From assembly GCF_004307455.1 (NCBI RefSeq), contig NZ_SEWX01000002.1:353075-417074 (forward strand): DNA of 64,000 bases, written 5' to 3'. A model generated the notes under the pieces. That model saw only the letters and a program-made list of their open reading frames with translations. It was not told the DNA's origin and ran no database searches. Position 1 is the first letter of the stretch. Each line of letters starts with the position of its first letter. Shown here one piece after another: positions 56,101 to 63,779 of this stretch. The translations under genes and the position numbers were made by a program. The stretch comes from Aquirufa nivalisilvae (GTDB taxonomy: Bacteria > Bacteroidota > Bacteroidia > Cytophagales > Spirosomataceae).

Positions 56101-57567
56101 ATAGTGCTTCAGAAGGCTAAGTTATTCTTTGATTACCTGAAAACCAGCATGGCATTTTCGGATACCGTTGAGTTTAAGACCCGACAAATCATAGGTCGAA
56201 ATTGGAAAATTTCTGACCCAGAAGGTAATACCGCCAAGCTGAATGCCAACTTTATTTTTCCGATTGGAAGTCCCTTTGAAATGAATATTGAAGCGAATTT
56301 AAATCGTTTCAAATTGCTGAATACGCAACGGGATCCTACTTCATTTTACTATGGTACAGGTTATACATCAGGCCCCATGTCTATCCGTGGTACGGTACAT
56401 GATTTGTTGATTACTGCCGATTTGAAAAGTGAAAAAGGTACCCGATTATACATTCCATTAGATCGAGAAAGTAGTACGGATAATGAGGAAGATTATGAGT
56501 TTTTTAGTAAATCCTTACAGGTTGATGTAAATACAGAGAACCAGCAATTGACCTCCAAATTAAAGGAAGGAGGAATCAGTTTAGACTTGGATTTGGCATT
56601 CACTCCTGAGGCTTATGGCGAGGTGCAAATAGATAAGAAGAAGGGGGATTTGATGCGGATTTATGGCACAGGAAATATCAATATGACCTTGGATAAAAAG
56701 GGGCAGTTTCGGATGATTGGGGATTATGCTATTGATCAGGGAGACTATACTTTCACCTTACAAAATTTGATCAATAAACGATTTGCGATTCAGCGTGGCT
56801 CTAAGATTTCATGGACAGGAGATCCTTTGGAGGCCAATGTTAATATCAAAGCTATTTACACACAGTACGCTTCCTTGTTCCCAATTTTATTGGATACGAC
56901 TAATAAATCCAACTTGCCCGAGTTTAAAAGACGCTATCCAGTGGATGTGACCATCAACTTGCAAAATCGCTTGTTGTCACCCAATATTTCCTTTGATATT
57001 GGGATACGGGATTACCCGAAAGATGTACATTTGAATGGTGCCGTAACAGCCTTTACCAATCGGATTAAGACGGATGAGCAGGAGTTAACTCGACAAGTTT
57101 CGAATGTCTTATTGTTTGGTCAATTGGTTTCACCTTTTGGAGGAAGTGGTATAGCCTTGGGTAGTTTAGTGGGTAATTTCACGGAAATGCTGTCCAATCA
57201 ATTGAGTAATTTGGCCTCTCAAATCAATAAGGATTTGAACATTGATGTGTATTTAGGAGGAGGAAATTTGAATCAAGATATCTTATCTAATTTACAATTA
57301 CGCGCTTCATATAATATGAATGACCGCTTACGGATTACCCGAAGTGGGGGCTTCACCGATGCTCGAAATCAGACGAGTCCTTTGATTTTACTAGGCGACT
57401 GGGCCTTGGAATATTTTGTAAAAAGAGATGGGTCTCTTCGCTTGAAAACCTATAATCGTAACGTGCAAACCACCCTACTAGGCTCTTTAAACTCCTACCA
57501 AATTAACCAAACCATTGGTGCTAGTTTGTTGTATAACCGAAGCTTTAATAAGCTGTTTGGGAAGTGA
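53104..57567 (+). CDS. tamB: TamB-domain translocation/assembly protein
   Basis: A 1487-aa AsmA/TamB-like protein. One N-terminal membrane segment (about residues 12-30) anchors it in the inner membrane. The rest is a long series of beta-strand repeats that in this family form a hydrophobic groove crossing the periplasm, for phospholipid transport or outer-membrane protein assembly. The C-terminal DUF490 region (about 1150-1487) is recognised by IRDYPKDVHLNGAVTAF, SNVLLFGQLVSPF and DVYLGGGNLNQDI. No TamA or Omp85 gene is nearby. The divergent tsaD-tamB order is one I recall from other Bacteroidota. Confidence 0.88.
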   Translation: MIKATKIFAKSILYGLVGIFLLFFVTVLLLRVPSNQTLLAQYFAPKIEKAIGYPLTVRAIQLKFFDEISFWGLRVKDPWGKEMVYIERLDVNFNLSDLLFKGSNPHLDYARLYQPKVHLIFEKKSGKMNLDEFILRIDHWLNPGPSVAGPSSKFEILDAEVVDGSFMLDDQQIKSEATARHFDLNHLIFTHINAKVKDFYVQGDTLGLQTIGLKALDPMTGLNIKALDTKFMYADKQMRFDQLNLFFNDSQIKNQIVFDYTSTKDFKFWNKKVRMKAYFDNSQIRGEDLGRFVSDMYQYKGMYKLKGNLEGPVARLNLKNFEMAFGSKSVLRGDFSFKGLPEIDKTVMDFDMVNSLFHPQDLQVFLSKSAVEKMNILGPVSFGGKFSGTNKDFSTSGKLNTGLGYMEGDVMMNLSDSMAFSKYQGKLKLKKFKLGKLFSLEEYLGTVDLEAQVKGSGFSSNSAKVDFDGQVSEINIKRYAYRRVSLKGNLQRQLFKGLVSVKDSNLLAQMSGEINLRQEKPIYNLEGRIDHVDLGRLKITDTPMQLVSDFQVNIAMNDLDDLEGKAIFSEAILGTPKKMDLPIHLLTFSSDLKGAKRRYRLNSDLISVEAEGDFVPSQLQKDMGQLWEEYTLYFTKNESERAAYYAAKSHETSRKYVSDFTVICHDAKPILTRWFPTIDLAKNTVFSGSVNKGRSVSLSLESYPDTLVLGGYKFYQSIFSFQSSKFLGGPEVSSSLVFQSRRQHLNFLTPTENLKLDGLWDQDRINFELDFKQQGDDNSAHLGGVWRFEKDGLSLRFKDTYLRILGQDWAVDPENKISIQGKELNAEHFLISNQKQSIALQGSLSMDSTETLRLRANKFQLGTLAPLFSLKVQGELNAEINIQDWYQHTRLDTWLLVDSLRLNTFYIGNLQGVGTYNADLKTMDLNYHLNRLGESVMEVDGTYKPFETRNKLDVTAELNKTNLSILEPFTQGVFSGLAGDASGKLKVRGTLNDPDIEGKIVLQKAKLFFDYLKTSMAFSDTVEFKTRQIIGRNWKISDPEGNTAKLNANFIFPIGSPFEMNIEANLNRFKLLNTQRDPTSFYYGTGYTSGPMSIRGTVHDLLITADLKSEKGTRLYIPLDRESSTDNEEDYEFFSKSLQVDVNTENQQLTSKLKEGGISLDLDLAFTPEAYGEVQIDKKKGDLMRIYGTGNINMTLDKKGQFRMIGDYAIDQGDYTFTLQNLINKRFAIQRGSKISWTGDPLEANVNIKAIYTQYASLFPILLDTTNKSNLPEFKRRYPVDVTINLQNRLLSPNISFDIGIRDYPKDVHLNGAVTAFTNRIKTDEQELTRQVSNVLLFGQLVSPFGGSGIALGSLVGNFTEMLSNQLSNLASQINKDLNIDVYLGGGNLNQDILSNLQLRASYNMNDRLRITRSGGFTDARNQTSPLILLGDWALEYFVKRDGSLRLKTYNRNVQTTLLGSLNSYQINQTIGASLLYNRSFNKLFGK

Positions 57568-57608
57568 AAATAATGTAGAATGAGGAGTGAAGAATGTAGA
57601 ATTAAGAA

Positions 57609-57635
57609 TGGAATCCATTTATCATTTATAATTCA
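57609..57635 (+). repeat. 27-nt exact repeat, copy 1
   Basis: Begins TGGAATCCATTTATC and ends TATAATTCA. Identical to copies at 57697 and 58123 and, inverted, at 63847. Confidence 0.8.
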
Positions 57636-57655
57636 TGTGTTGTCCTTTCCTCTCC

Positions 57656-57676
57656 TCTCTTTCTTTGGGATTAACC
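57656..57676 (+). repeat. Fragment of the inverted-repeat element (right-arm end)
   Basis: The bases TTTGGGATTAACC with the preceding TCTTTC match the outer end of the right arm seen at 13606-13626 and 58077-58097. Confidence 0.5.
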
Positions 57677-57696
57677 ATTTAATGTAGAATGAAGAA

Positions 57697-57723
57697 TGGA
57701 ATCCATTTATCATTTATAATTCA
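57697..57723 (+). repeat. 27-nt exact repeat, copy 2
   Basis: Identical to 57609-57635. Followed by ACCATTTACC-type dispersed repeat leading into element B. Confidence 0.8.
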
Positions 57724-57742
57724 CCATTTACCATTTCCTTGC

Positions 57743-58097
57743 CGCCTTTGCTGAACGACAAAAAAAGAAGTTTTTTTGTTTCTTTTTTTTCAAAAAAAGA
57801 AAGGCCTAAGTATAAGCTGTAACGAAGTGTTATTTTGAAACAACAAGAAAGAGTCTTACAAAATAGCTTTACCTAAGATTTAATTCATTTGGTATTTCTT
57901 TTTTTTCATAAAAAAAGAAACAAAAAAAACGTAGAAATATGGTTAATCCTAAGACGAATTCTGCTTCGCAGAACCGATTGTCTCTTCGCTTACGGCTTTA
58001 ATCTTTGACGCCATCGCACATGGCCTATGCGCAGGGTCAAATATCCGCCTGCCGCTTCGCTCAAGCTTCGTTCCAATCTTTCGTTGGGATTAACCGT
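57743..58097. repeat. Inverted-repeat intergenic element, copy B (left arm truncated)
   Basis: Only the inner ~60 bp of the left arm remain, from CGCCTTTGCTGAACGAC onward; outside this the sequence is replaced by dispersed short repeats. The spacer and the entire right arm are present. The spacer resembles that of copy C (shared ACAAAATAGCTTTACC) more than that of A. The right-arm hairpin TTCTGC (57959-57964)/GCAGAA (57968-57973) is perfect, whereas copy A has TTCCG/CGGAA at this place. Confidence 0.82.
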
Positions 58098-58380
58098 TTA
58101 ATGTAGAATGGAGAATAAGGGATGGAATCCATTTATCATTTATAATTCATCATTTACAATTTCCTCACCGCTGTTCGACATATGCTATGTCGAACTACAA
58201 ATCGGGAGGATCTACATTCCCCACCAATGGTAACCTAAAAGATCATATACTCTGATGAAAGCGAATCGAAGATTCTAATTAACAATTCGACATGCCTTGT
58301 AGAACATGTCGAATAGCTGCTTAGTTTTTTTTATTAAAGTTTATTTTTTAAAATACAGTTTGTGATTTATTCTAGAAAAT
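58098..58380. other. Gene-free spacer between elements B and C with two TTCGACAT hairpins
   Basis: Apart from the 27-nt repeat copy 3 at 58123-58149, the stretch holds a perfect hairpin GTTCGACATA (58173-58182)/TATGTCGAAC (58186-58195) and a second, ATTCGACATG (58285-58294)/CATGTCGAAT (58305-58314). Both share the TTCGACAT core and lie about 110 bp apart. No open frame or promoter is supported. Confidence 0.6.
58123..58149 (+). repeat. 27-nt exact repeat, copy 3
   Basis: Identical to 57609-57635, placed 26 bp beyond the right end of element B. Confidence 0.8.
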
Positions 58381-58857
58381 ACCGTCGGTCAGCACGAGCG
58401 AAAGGTGATGAACGTAGCGGTAGACGAGGTTTTGACCTTAGCATGGGCGATGCGCGTAGGCGTCAAAAGTATAGGTGATAGCGGAGTGAATCACGGTTCA
58501 GCGAAGCAGAATTCGCCTTTGCTGAACGACAAAAAAAGAAGTTTTTTTGTTTCTTTTTTTCTCCAAAAAAAGAAAATCCCGAGTATTTGCTGAAACATAG
58601 TGTTATTGTTCAAACTTCTACAAAATAGCTTTACCGAAGATTTAATTCATATGGTCTTTCTTTTTTTTCATAAAAAAAGAAACAAAAAAAACAGAAGAAA
58701 TACGGTTAATCCAAAGACGAATTCTGCTTCGCAGAACCGATGTCCACTCCGCATACGGCTTTAATCTTTGACGCCATCGCACATAGCCTATGCGCAAGGT
58801 CAAATATCCGCCTGCCGCTTCGCTCATGCTGGGTTCCCATCTTTCGTTGGATTAACC
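58381..58857. repeat. Inverted-repeat intergenic element, copy C (477 bp, full length)
   Basis: Starts with ACCGTCGGTCAGCACGAG like copy A and ends with the same GGATTAACC-type border. Left arm 58381-58580, right arm about 58655-58857, in opposite orientation. Left-arm hairpins are TTTTGAC (58430-58436)/GTCAAAA (58462-58468) and TTCAGC (58497-58502)/GCAGAA (58506-58511, one A-A mismatch); right arm TTCTGC (58722-58727)/GCAGAA (58731-58736). Open frames inside it (58405-58593 plus, 58642-58827 minus) follow from the repeat and are not annotated as genes. Confidence 0.85.
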
Positions 58858-58935
58858 TCAATAGGTATGAGTGATTAGAATTTAAATGAGCTACCAACAT
58901 TTATATTTTATAATTCATCATTTACCATTTCCTTT

Positions 58936-58976
58936 TGCTTCGCTCATGCTTCGTTCCAATTTTTCGTTAGGATTTA
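58936..58976 (+). repeat. Fragment of the inverted-repeat element (right-arm end)
   Basis: TGCTTCGCTCATGCTTCG and the following 20 bases match the outer part of the right arm with several changes. It is the last trace of the element before the next gene. Confidence 0.6.
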
Positions 58977-59101
58977 CTTTTAAATGTAGAAGGTAGAATG
59001 TAGAAAAGTAGTCCATCTTTTCTTTTTGAATCTTAATTTCTTGAGTTTTCGCAAGTCTTTTCTAAAATTATCATTCAATATTTAGGCCAGATTTGGCTTT
59101 T

Positions 59102-59629
59102 ATGTTGAAGAATAAATTAATTCATTGGGTGGAGTTATACCAAAGCAAACCATTGTATGGGGCAAGACTTTGGTTTATTATCAAATATTATTTTCCTCTT
59201 CAATTTTTTATTACAGGATCAATAGCATTTTATATTGAACGTGTGCTGCAGCATCGAATAAATAGTTTATTTGATTTATATAAATTGGACTCAGCTTTCT
59301 TTCTAATGGTGGTCTTTGTTGGACCATTTATAGAAACTTGGGTATTTCAATGGTTGATTATTAACGTATGCCAACGTTTGTTTTATAAATTCTCAGAAAG
59401 AATTTGTCGAATGCTATCTATTGGTATTTCCAGCATATCATTTGCTGCAGCCCATTATGGCAATGATCCTTATTATCCCTTTTTAGTATTGGATTCAGGT
59501 TTGGTATTAGCATTGGTTTACTATTTTACCAAAAAGGAATTTGATGCTAATAAGGCTTTTGTTTTGACATTTTTACTTCATGTTTGTTGGAATTTAATTC
59601 CTACAAGCATACATATTTTATTCTTATGA
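59102..59629 (+). CDS. CPBP-like intramembrane protein with degenerate active site
   Basis: A 175-aa membrane protein from the ATG at 59102 (an in-frame TTG at 59093 is not needed). Four to five hydrophobic segments. Three stretches line up with the CAAX-protease/bacteriocin-processing motifs: GPFIETWVFQ in place of PxxEExxFR, SFAAAH for FxxxH, and HVCWN for HxxxN. The second Glu and the Arg of motif 1 are T and Q, so activity is doubtful. The stop overlaps the next small gene as ATGA. Confidence 0.62.
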   Translation: MLKNKLIHWVELYQSKPLYGARLWFIIKYYFPLQFFITGSIAFYIERVLQHRINSLFDLYKLDSAFFLMVVFVGPFIETWVFQWLIINVCQRLFYKFSERICRMLSIGISSISFAAAHYGNDPYYPFLVLDSGLVLALVYYFTKKEFDANKAFVLTFLLHVCWNLIPTSIHILFL

Positions 59630-59844
59630 GCATATCTTTTCCCCGTTTTTTAGGGCCCTTTGAAGGGCTATTAATATTCTTTTCTATTCTTTATTTGATA
59701 GCCCTTGTAATCGCCATAGTTATCACATTAAAATCAAAGTATTATTCCCCCATTGATAAATTGATTCGAGTTTTACTTATTCTACATGCCCCATTTTTAG
59801 GAATCATCTTAGTGTTTTATGAGCGAAAATATGAGAAGTTGTAA
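59626..59844 (+). CDS. Small membrane protein, 72 aa
   Basis: Read from the ATG at 59626, which overlaps the stop of the CPBP-like gene (ATGA). It has two hydrophobic segments (about 12-35 and 48-64) and a basic C-terminus ERKYEKL. The family is not recognised; the second segment looks like the small two-helix proteins of the PLDc_N type. Translational coupling suggests that it works with the CPBP-like protein. Confidence 0.55.
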   Translation: MSISFPRFLGPFEGLLIFFSILYLIALVIAIVITLKSKYYSPIDKLIRVLLILHAPFLGIILVFYERKYEKL

Positions 59845-59865
59845 TTCCCATTCTACATTCTGCAT

Positions 59866-59894
59866 TAAAAAAGGAACCACTTTCGCAGTTCCTT
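59866..59894 (-). terminator. Terminator for the coiled-coil protein gene
   Basis: Read on the minus strand, AAGGAAC pairs with GTTCCTT and is followed by a T-run (A-run on plus at 59866-59872). Confidence 0.65.
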
Positions 59895-59923
59895 CTAATC
59901 ACTAAAACCTAATAACTAGTTTC

Positions 59924-60865
59924 TTATTTCACCTCAAATCCACCCGTTCCAATCGCAAAACCTTCTGAGTATAATTCAATCGTGTATTTACCTGGTTTGT
60001 AAGCCACACCACCACGAGAATAGAATACATCTACCGCCTGGTTGTTGTTGGAATAGGTCACTACTTGTTTAGCTGTATAGACCATTTCTTTTCCATCTTG
60101 AGTGAATTTACCAGAACCAGCTGCTTCGTCAGAAACGATGGCGCCATCAGCATCTAATACACGAACAAAAATAGTTTTGTTCTCTAATTTAGTGATTGGG
60201 TTGCTAGCCAAGTTGAACGTGATTTTCAACTTCTCAATTTTCTTACCATTGAAACGAGATTTCTCTGCTTCTTTTCCTTTGCTATTCACGGATAACACGC
60301 GTAAGCTTTGCGCTTTTAATGCTGCTGCTATGCTCACTTTTCTAGCTAATTCCTTGTTCTTAGCCGTTACTTCAGATAGTGTATCTACCAAAGTTTTGTT
60401 TTCTGTTTTTAGGCCTGAATTCTCGGTATTCAAGGTTTGATTTTGTGTAGTCAACACTTGGTTGTTCTCCGTCAAAATTCCATTCTGCTTTTTCAATTCA
60501 ACAATGTCAGCATCTTTCTGAGTCAACACTAAATCGTATTCTTTGATTTTCGCATCGTAAGAGGCAATCGTAGCGTGGTTCGCTTTTTTCAAAGAGCTTT
60601 TATCTTGTTCTAACTGTAATTTTAATGCTTCTAAATCACTCACTTGTCCACCTAAGGCTTTGATCTCCTCAATTTTAGCATCCAATTGAGTAGAAATGGA
60701 GTCCAGTTTCATGCGCGTATTCGCTAATTCAGTGGCTTTTTCTTCAATATTGACTGCTTGTTCTTGTGTTAGTTGGTTAGAACGGAAATACAAGACGCCA
60801 AGTACTGCTGTTAATACAGCCAATACAATTAAGGCAATCTTTGAGGTGTTGTTGGATGTTTCCAT
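59924..60865 (-). CDS. Membrane-anchored coiled-coil protein
   Basis: A 313-aa protein with one membrane helix at about 10-27 (IALIVLAVLTAVLGVLYF), a coiled coil at about 35-180 with heptads rich in L, E, K, N and Q (repeated QNQTLNTENSGLKTENKTL-like units), and a C-terminal beta-rich domain at about 185-313 with the stretch KLKITFNLASNPITKLENKT. It probably spans part of the periplasm. No known family recognised; function unknown. Confidence 0.72.
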   Translation of the reverse strand: METSNNTSKIALIVLAVLTAVLGVLYFRSNQLTQEQAVNIEEKATELANTRMKLDSISTQLDAKIEEIKALGGQVSDLEALKLQLEQDKSSLKKANHATIASYDAKIKEYDLVLTQKDADIVELKKQNGILTENNQVLTTQNQTLNTENSGLKTENKTLVDTLSEVTAKNKELARKVSIAAALKAQSLRVLSVNSKGKEAEKSRFNGKKIEKLKITFNLASNPITKLENKTIFVRVLDADGAIVSDEAAGSGKFTQDGKEMVYTAKQVVTYSNNNQAVDVFYSRGGVAYKPGKYTIELYSEGFAIGTGGFEVK

Positions 60866-60901
60866 TTGCTTGAAATGTTTATTTAAGGGTTTAATTCAAA
60901 G

Positions 60902-60909
60902 CAAATTTA
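60902..60909 (-). promoter_or_regulatory. Putative -7 box for the coiled-coil protein gene
   Basis: Minus-strand TAAATTTG, 36 nt before the ATG. Confidence 0.38.
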
Positions 60910-60970
60910 ACATTAATATTCAATATTTTCTTTTAAATAGGCTTTTGGTTAATTTGCGCCTCTGAAAGAC

Positions 60971-62560
60971 ATGAATATGCCTACGTATGATTTTATTGTG
61001 GTGGGTTCTGGAATCGCTGGCTTATCATACACAGTTAAGGTAGCCCAATACTTCCAGGATAAACAAATTTCCATCAAGATTGCCTTAATTACCAAAACGG
61101 TTGCCGAAGAGACCAATACCAAATACGCACAAGGAGGAATTGCCGCCGTTTGGGATCAACAAGATTCTTTTGATAAACATATACAAGATACCTTAGTAGC
61201 AGGAGATTTTGAGAGTGATCCTAAGGTCGTGGAATTGGTGGTAAAAGAAGCACCTGAGCGCTTGAAAGAGTTGATTTCATACGGGACAGACTTTGATCGT
61301 AGATCAGATGGAAGTTTTGATTTAGTGAAAGAAGGAGGACATTCAGATAAGCGCATTTTACATTACAAAGATTCTACAGGAAATGAGATTGAAAGGGCTT
61401 TGCTAGAAAAGGTGAAATCATTCCCTTCTGTTGATTTTTTTACTCATTATTTTGCCGTAGATCTAATTACACAACATCATTTAGGTGAGAAGGTGACCAA
61501 AGATACCCCACACAAAAAATGTTTTGGGGTGTATGTCTTAAATAAGAAAACCAAAAAAGTTGAAACCTTTATTGGGAAAACGACTTTGCTTGCCACAGGG
61601 GGGATTGGTCAAGTGTATCAATCGACTACCAATCCGACCATTGCCACGGGAGATGGTATAGCCATGGCCTACCGTGCCAAAGGTTTTGTGAAAGGGATGC
61701 AATACATTCAGTTTCATCCTACAGCTTTGTATCAACCTGGCAAAAAACCCAATTTCTTGATTTCTGAAGCTGTTCGTGGGCATGGAGGGATATTGAAAAA
61801 TCTGGATGGGTCAACCTTCATGGAAAAGTATGATGAGCGCCTATCATTAGCTCCTCGGGATATTGTAGCGAGGGCCATCGATTCAGAAATGAAGAAAAAT
61901 GGTACGGATCATGTTTACCTGGATACTCGACATATTCCCAAAGAAGAAATTATTGCTCATTTTCCCATGATCTACCATTACTGCTTGGACCAGTTGGGAA
62001 TAGATATGTCGCAAGAAATGATTCCTGTGGTGCCTTGCCAACATTATTTATGTGGGGGAATCATTGTGAATGAATATAGCCAAACCAATATTGAGCACCT
62101 GTATGCCGCTGGCGAATGTTCTCATACCGGTTTGCATGGCGCTAATCGTTTGGCATCTAATTCCTTATTGGAAGCTATCGTATATGCCCACCGTGCATTT
62201 GAAAAATCCATTGGTGAATTTGGGACACAGACCATTCCAGCTGGTATTCCTCATTGGAATGATGAGGGGACTAGAAATCCAGAAGAAATGGTTTTGGTAA
62301 CCGAGATGACTCGTGAATTGGAGTCCATCATGAGTAATTATGTGGGAATAGTTCGTACTGATCGACGATTAAAACGGGCCTATGATCGTTTGGAATTGAT
62401 CTATTTGGAGCATGAGGAATTGTACAAACAATCTAAAATCACGGTTCCTCTGTGTGAATTAAGAAACATGATTAATGTGGCATATTTAATCATTAAGCAT
62501 GCTCGTGCCCAGAGAGAAAATAAGGGATTGCACTATAACCTGGATTTACTTAATGCGTGA
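60971..62560 (+). CDS. nadB: L-aspartate oxidase
   Basis: FAD enzyme that oxidises aspartate to iminoaspartate, the first step of de novo NAD synthesis. The 529-aa protein has the FAD motif VVGSGIAGLS near residue 10, TKYAQGGIAAV, the EGGHSDKRILHYKD active-site stretch, HPTALY, SEAVRGHGG, PCQHYLCGGI and the C-terminal domain with RTDRRLKRAYDRLE. EGGHS and the C-terminal helix separate it from succinate dehydrogenase. nadA and nadC are not adjacent. The 3' end overlaps the uridine kinase gene by 15 bp. Confidence 0.94.
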   Translation: MNMPTYDFIVVGSGIAGLSYTVKVAQYFQDKQISIKIALITKTVAEETNTKYAQGGIAAVWDQQDSFDKHIQDTLVAGDFESDPKVVELVVKEAPERLKELISYGTDFDRRSDGSFDLVKEGGHSDKRILHYKDSTGNEIERALLEKVKSFPSVDFFTHYFAVDLITQHHLGEKVTKDTPHKKCFGVYVLNKKTKKVETFIGKTTLLATGGIGQVYQSTTNPTIATGDGIAMAYRAKGFVKGMQYIQFHPTALYQPGKKPNFLISEAVRGHGGILKNLDGSTFMEKYDERLSLAPRDIVARAIDSEMKKNGTDHVYLDTRHIPKEEIIAHFPMIYHYCLDQLGIDMSQEMIPVVPCQHYLCGGIIVNEYSQTNIEHLYAAGECSHTGLHGANRLASNSLLEAIVYAHRAFEKSIGEFGTQTIPAGIPHWNDEGTRNPEEMVLVTEMTRELESIMSNYVGIVRTDRRLKRAYDRLELIYLEHEELYKQSKITVPLCELRNMINVAYLIIKHARAQRENKGLHYNLDLLNA

Positions 62561-63175
62561 TTTGAGGTAGTGAACAATCACTTCCAATCCTTTTTCAAAA
62601 TGGATGTTGTTAGGAATAACAATGTCGCAGCTTTTTTTGTGCGGACGAATAAATTCTTCGTAAGTAGGTTTAACGTGGTATTTCCAACGGTACATCACAT
62701 CTTGTAAATCATAACCTCTTTCTTCGTTATCACGCTTGATACGACGCTTCAATTTGATTTTGTTTTGTGCGTCAATGAATATTTTCAAGTCCAGCAATTT
62801 GGCAACTTCAGGAAAATGGAAGACGAAAATGCCTTCTACCACTAAAATTTTTCGAGGATAAAAATGCAAGATATCAGGTACTTTACTCGAGTTATTGAAA
62901 GTGTATTCTTCCCGAGTTACAATTTCTCCAGCACGTAATTTTTCTACATCTTTGGCAAAAGCTTCATCGTCAATGGCTCCCGGTAAATCAAAATTCTCAA
63001 TCCCATTTTCGTCTTTAGTTTGATCCTGCTTGGGGCGGTAATAATTATCTTGAGATAAAAGACAGATTTCTTCGGAAGGAAACTGGGCCATGAGCCTTTG
63101 TAAAAACAATGTTTTTCCAGAGGCACTTCCACCGGTGATTCCGATGATGTAGGGTCTTTCGTTGGTTGGGGTCAT
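62546..63175 (-). CDS. udk: Uridine kinase
   Basis: Phosphorylates uridine and cytidine with ATP or GTP in pyrimidine salvage. The 209-aa protein has the P-loop GITGGSASGKT at 12-22, LSQDNYYRP, the FDLPGAIDDEAF stretch, VEGIFVFHFPE and KRRIKRDNEERGYDL as the lid. Its 3' end overlaps the convergent nadB gene. Confidence 0.93.
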   Translation of the reverse strand: MTPTNERPYIIGITGGSASGKTLFLQRLMAQFPSEEICLLSQDNYYRPKQDQTKDENGIENFDLPGAIDDEAFAKDVEKLRAGEIVTREEYTFNNSSKVPDILHFYPRKILVVEGIFVFHFPEVAKLLDLKIFIDAQNKIKLKRRIKRDNEERGYDLQDVMYRWKYHVKPTYEEFIRPHKKSCDIVIPNNIHFEKGLEVIVHYLKSRIK

Positions 63176-63242
63176 TGATGTAGCGAATTCGAATGCAAAT
63201 TTGCGAAAAGCATTTAATTATACCTCAAAAAAATACATGTTT

Positions 63243-63779
63243 TCACCGTTTCACGTATTTTAAATAAAAAGTCTGCTTTTCCTTGACTAGTTTTTGACTC
63301 ATTTCGAATTCTATGCTAGCCATTTGTAGGTCTATTTCTTCTTGGAAATACAGCTCTTGTGCACAGCCTTCATGGATGCGGCGCTGATCTACCGACAATT
63401 CCTCTTCTAATAGAATCCATCCGCCGGGTTTCACTATTCGTTTTAAAACAGGGAGAATTTCTTCTAAAGGAGCTAATTCATGCCATGCATTGAAAATGAA
63501 AATACCATCTATGCTTTGTGCGGCAATCGGAATCTCAGTTATGGGAGAATGAAAAATTTGGACCTGAGTGGAAAATGATGAGGATTGTTTTTTTTCAAAG
63601 TACACAATGCTTTCTTGTACAGCTTCCAAGCTTAATACTTGAGTATTGGGGTCAATTAGAATGATTTCTCGACAAGGTTGATGCAATAGGAGATTCACCT
63701 CCCACCACCCAGATCCACAACCTAAGGAAAGCAAGGTATCAGATGGTTTCCAGGGAAAATGCTCTAGTAATTGTTTCAT
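63243..63779 (-). CDS. Class I SAM-dependent methyltransferase, small
   Basis: A 178-aa protein with motif I LLSLGCGSGWWEVNLLL near residue 17, a second strand IILIDPNTQVLSLE, and IFNAWHELAPLEEILPVLKRIVKPGGWILLEEE as motif III (split: IFNAWHELAPLE, then IVKPGGWILLEEE). The substrate is unknown. It lies 67 bp upstream of udk on the same strand. Confidence 0.78.
   Translation of the reverse strand: MKQLLEHFPWKPSDTLLSLGCGSGWWEVNLLLHQPCREIILIDPNTQVLSLEAVQESIVYFEKKQSSSFSTQVQIFHSPITEIPIAAQSIDGIFIFNAWHELAPLEEILPVLKRIVKPGGWILLEEELSVDQRRIHEGCAQELYFQEEIDLQMASIEFEMSQKLVKEKQTFYLKYVKR

Noticed and set aside
57609..58149. Possible CRISPR array from the 27-nt repeats
   Set aside because: Spacing is irregular (88 and 426 bp), an inverted copy lies 6 kb away, and there are no cas genes.
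58642..58900. Minus-strand open frames of 61-64 aa in element C
   Set aside because: They lie wholly in the right arm and have no counterpart kept open in copy B.
62546..62560. nadB/udk overlap as evidence of a frame error
   Set aside because: Both C-termini are of normal family length and the genes are convergent; a 15-bp overlap is unremarkable.
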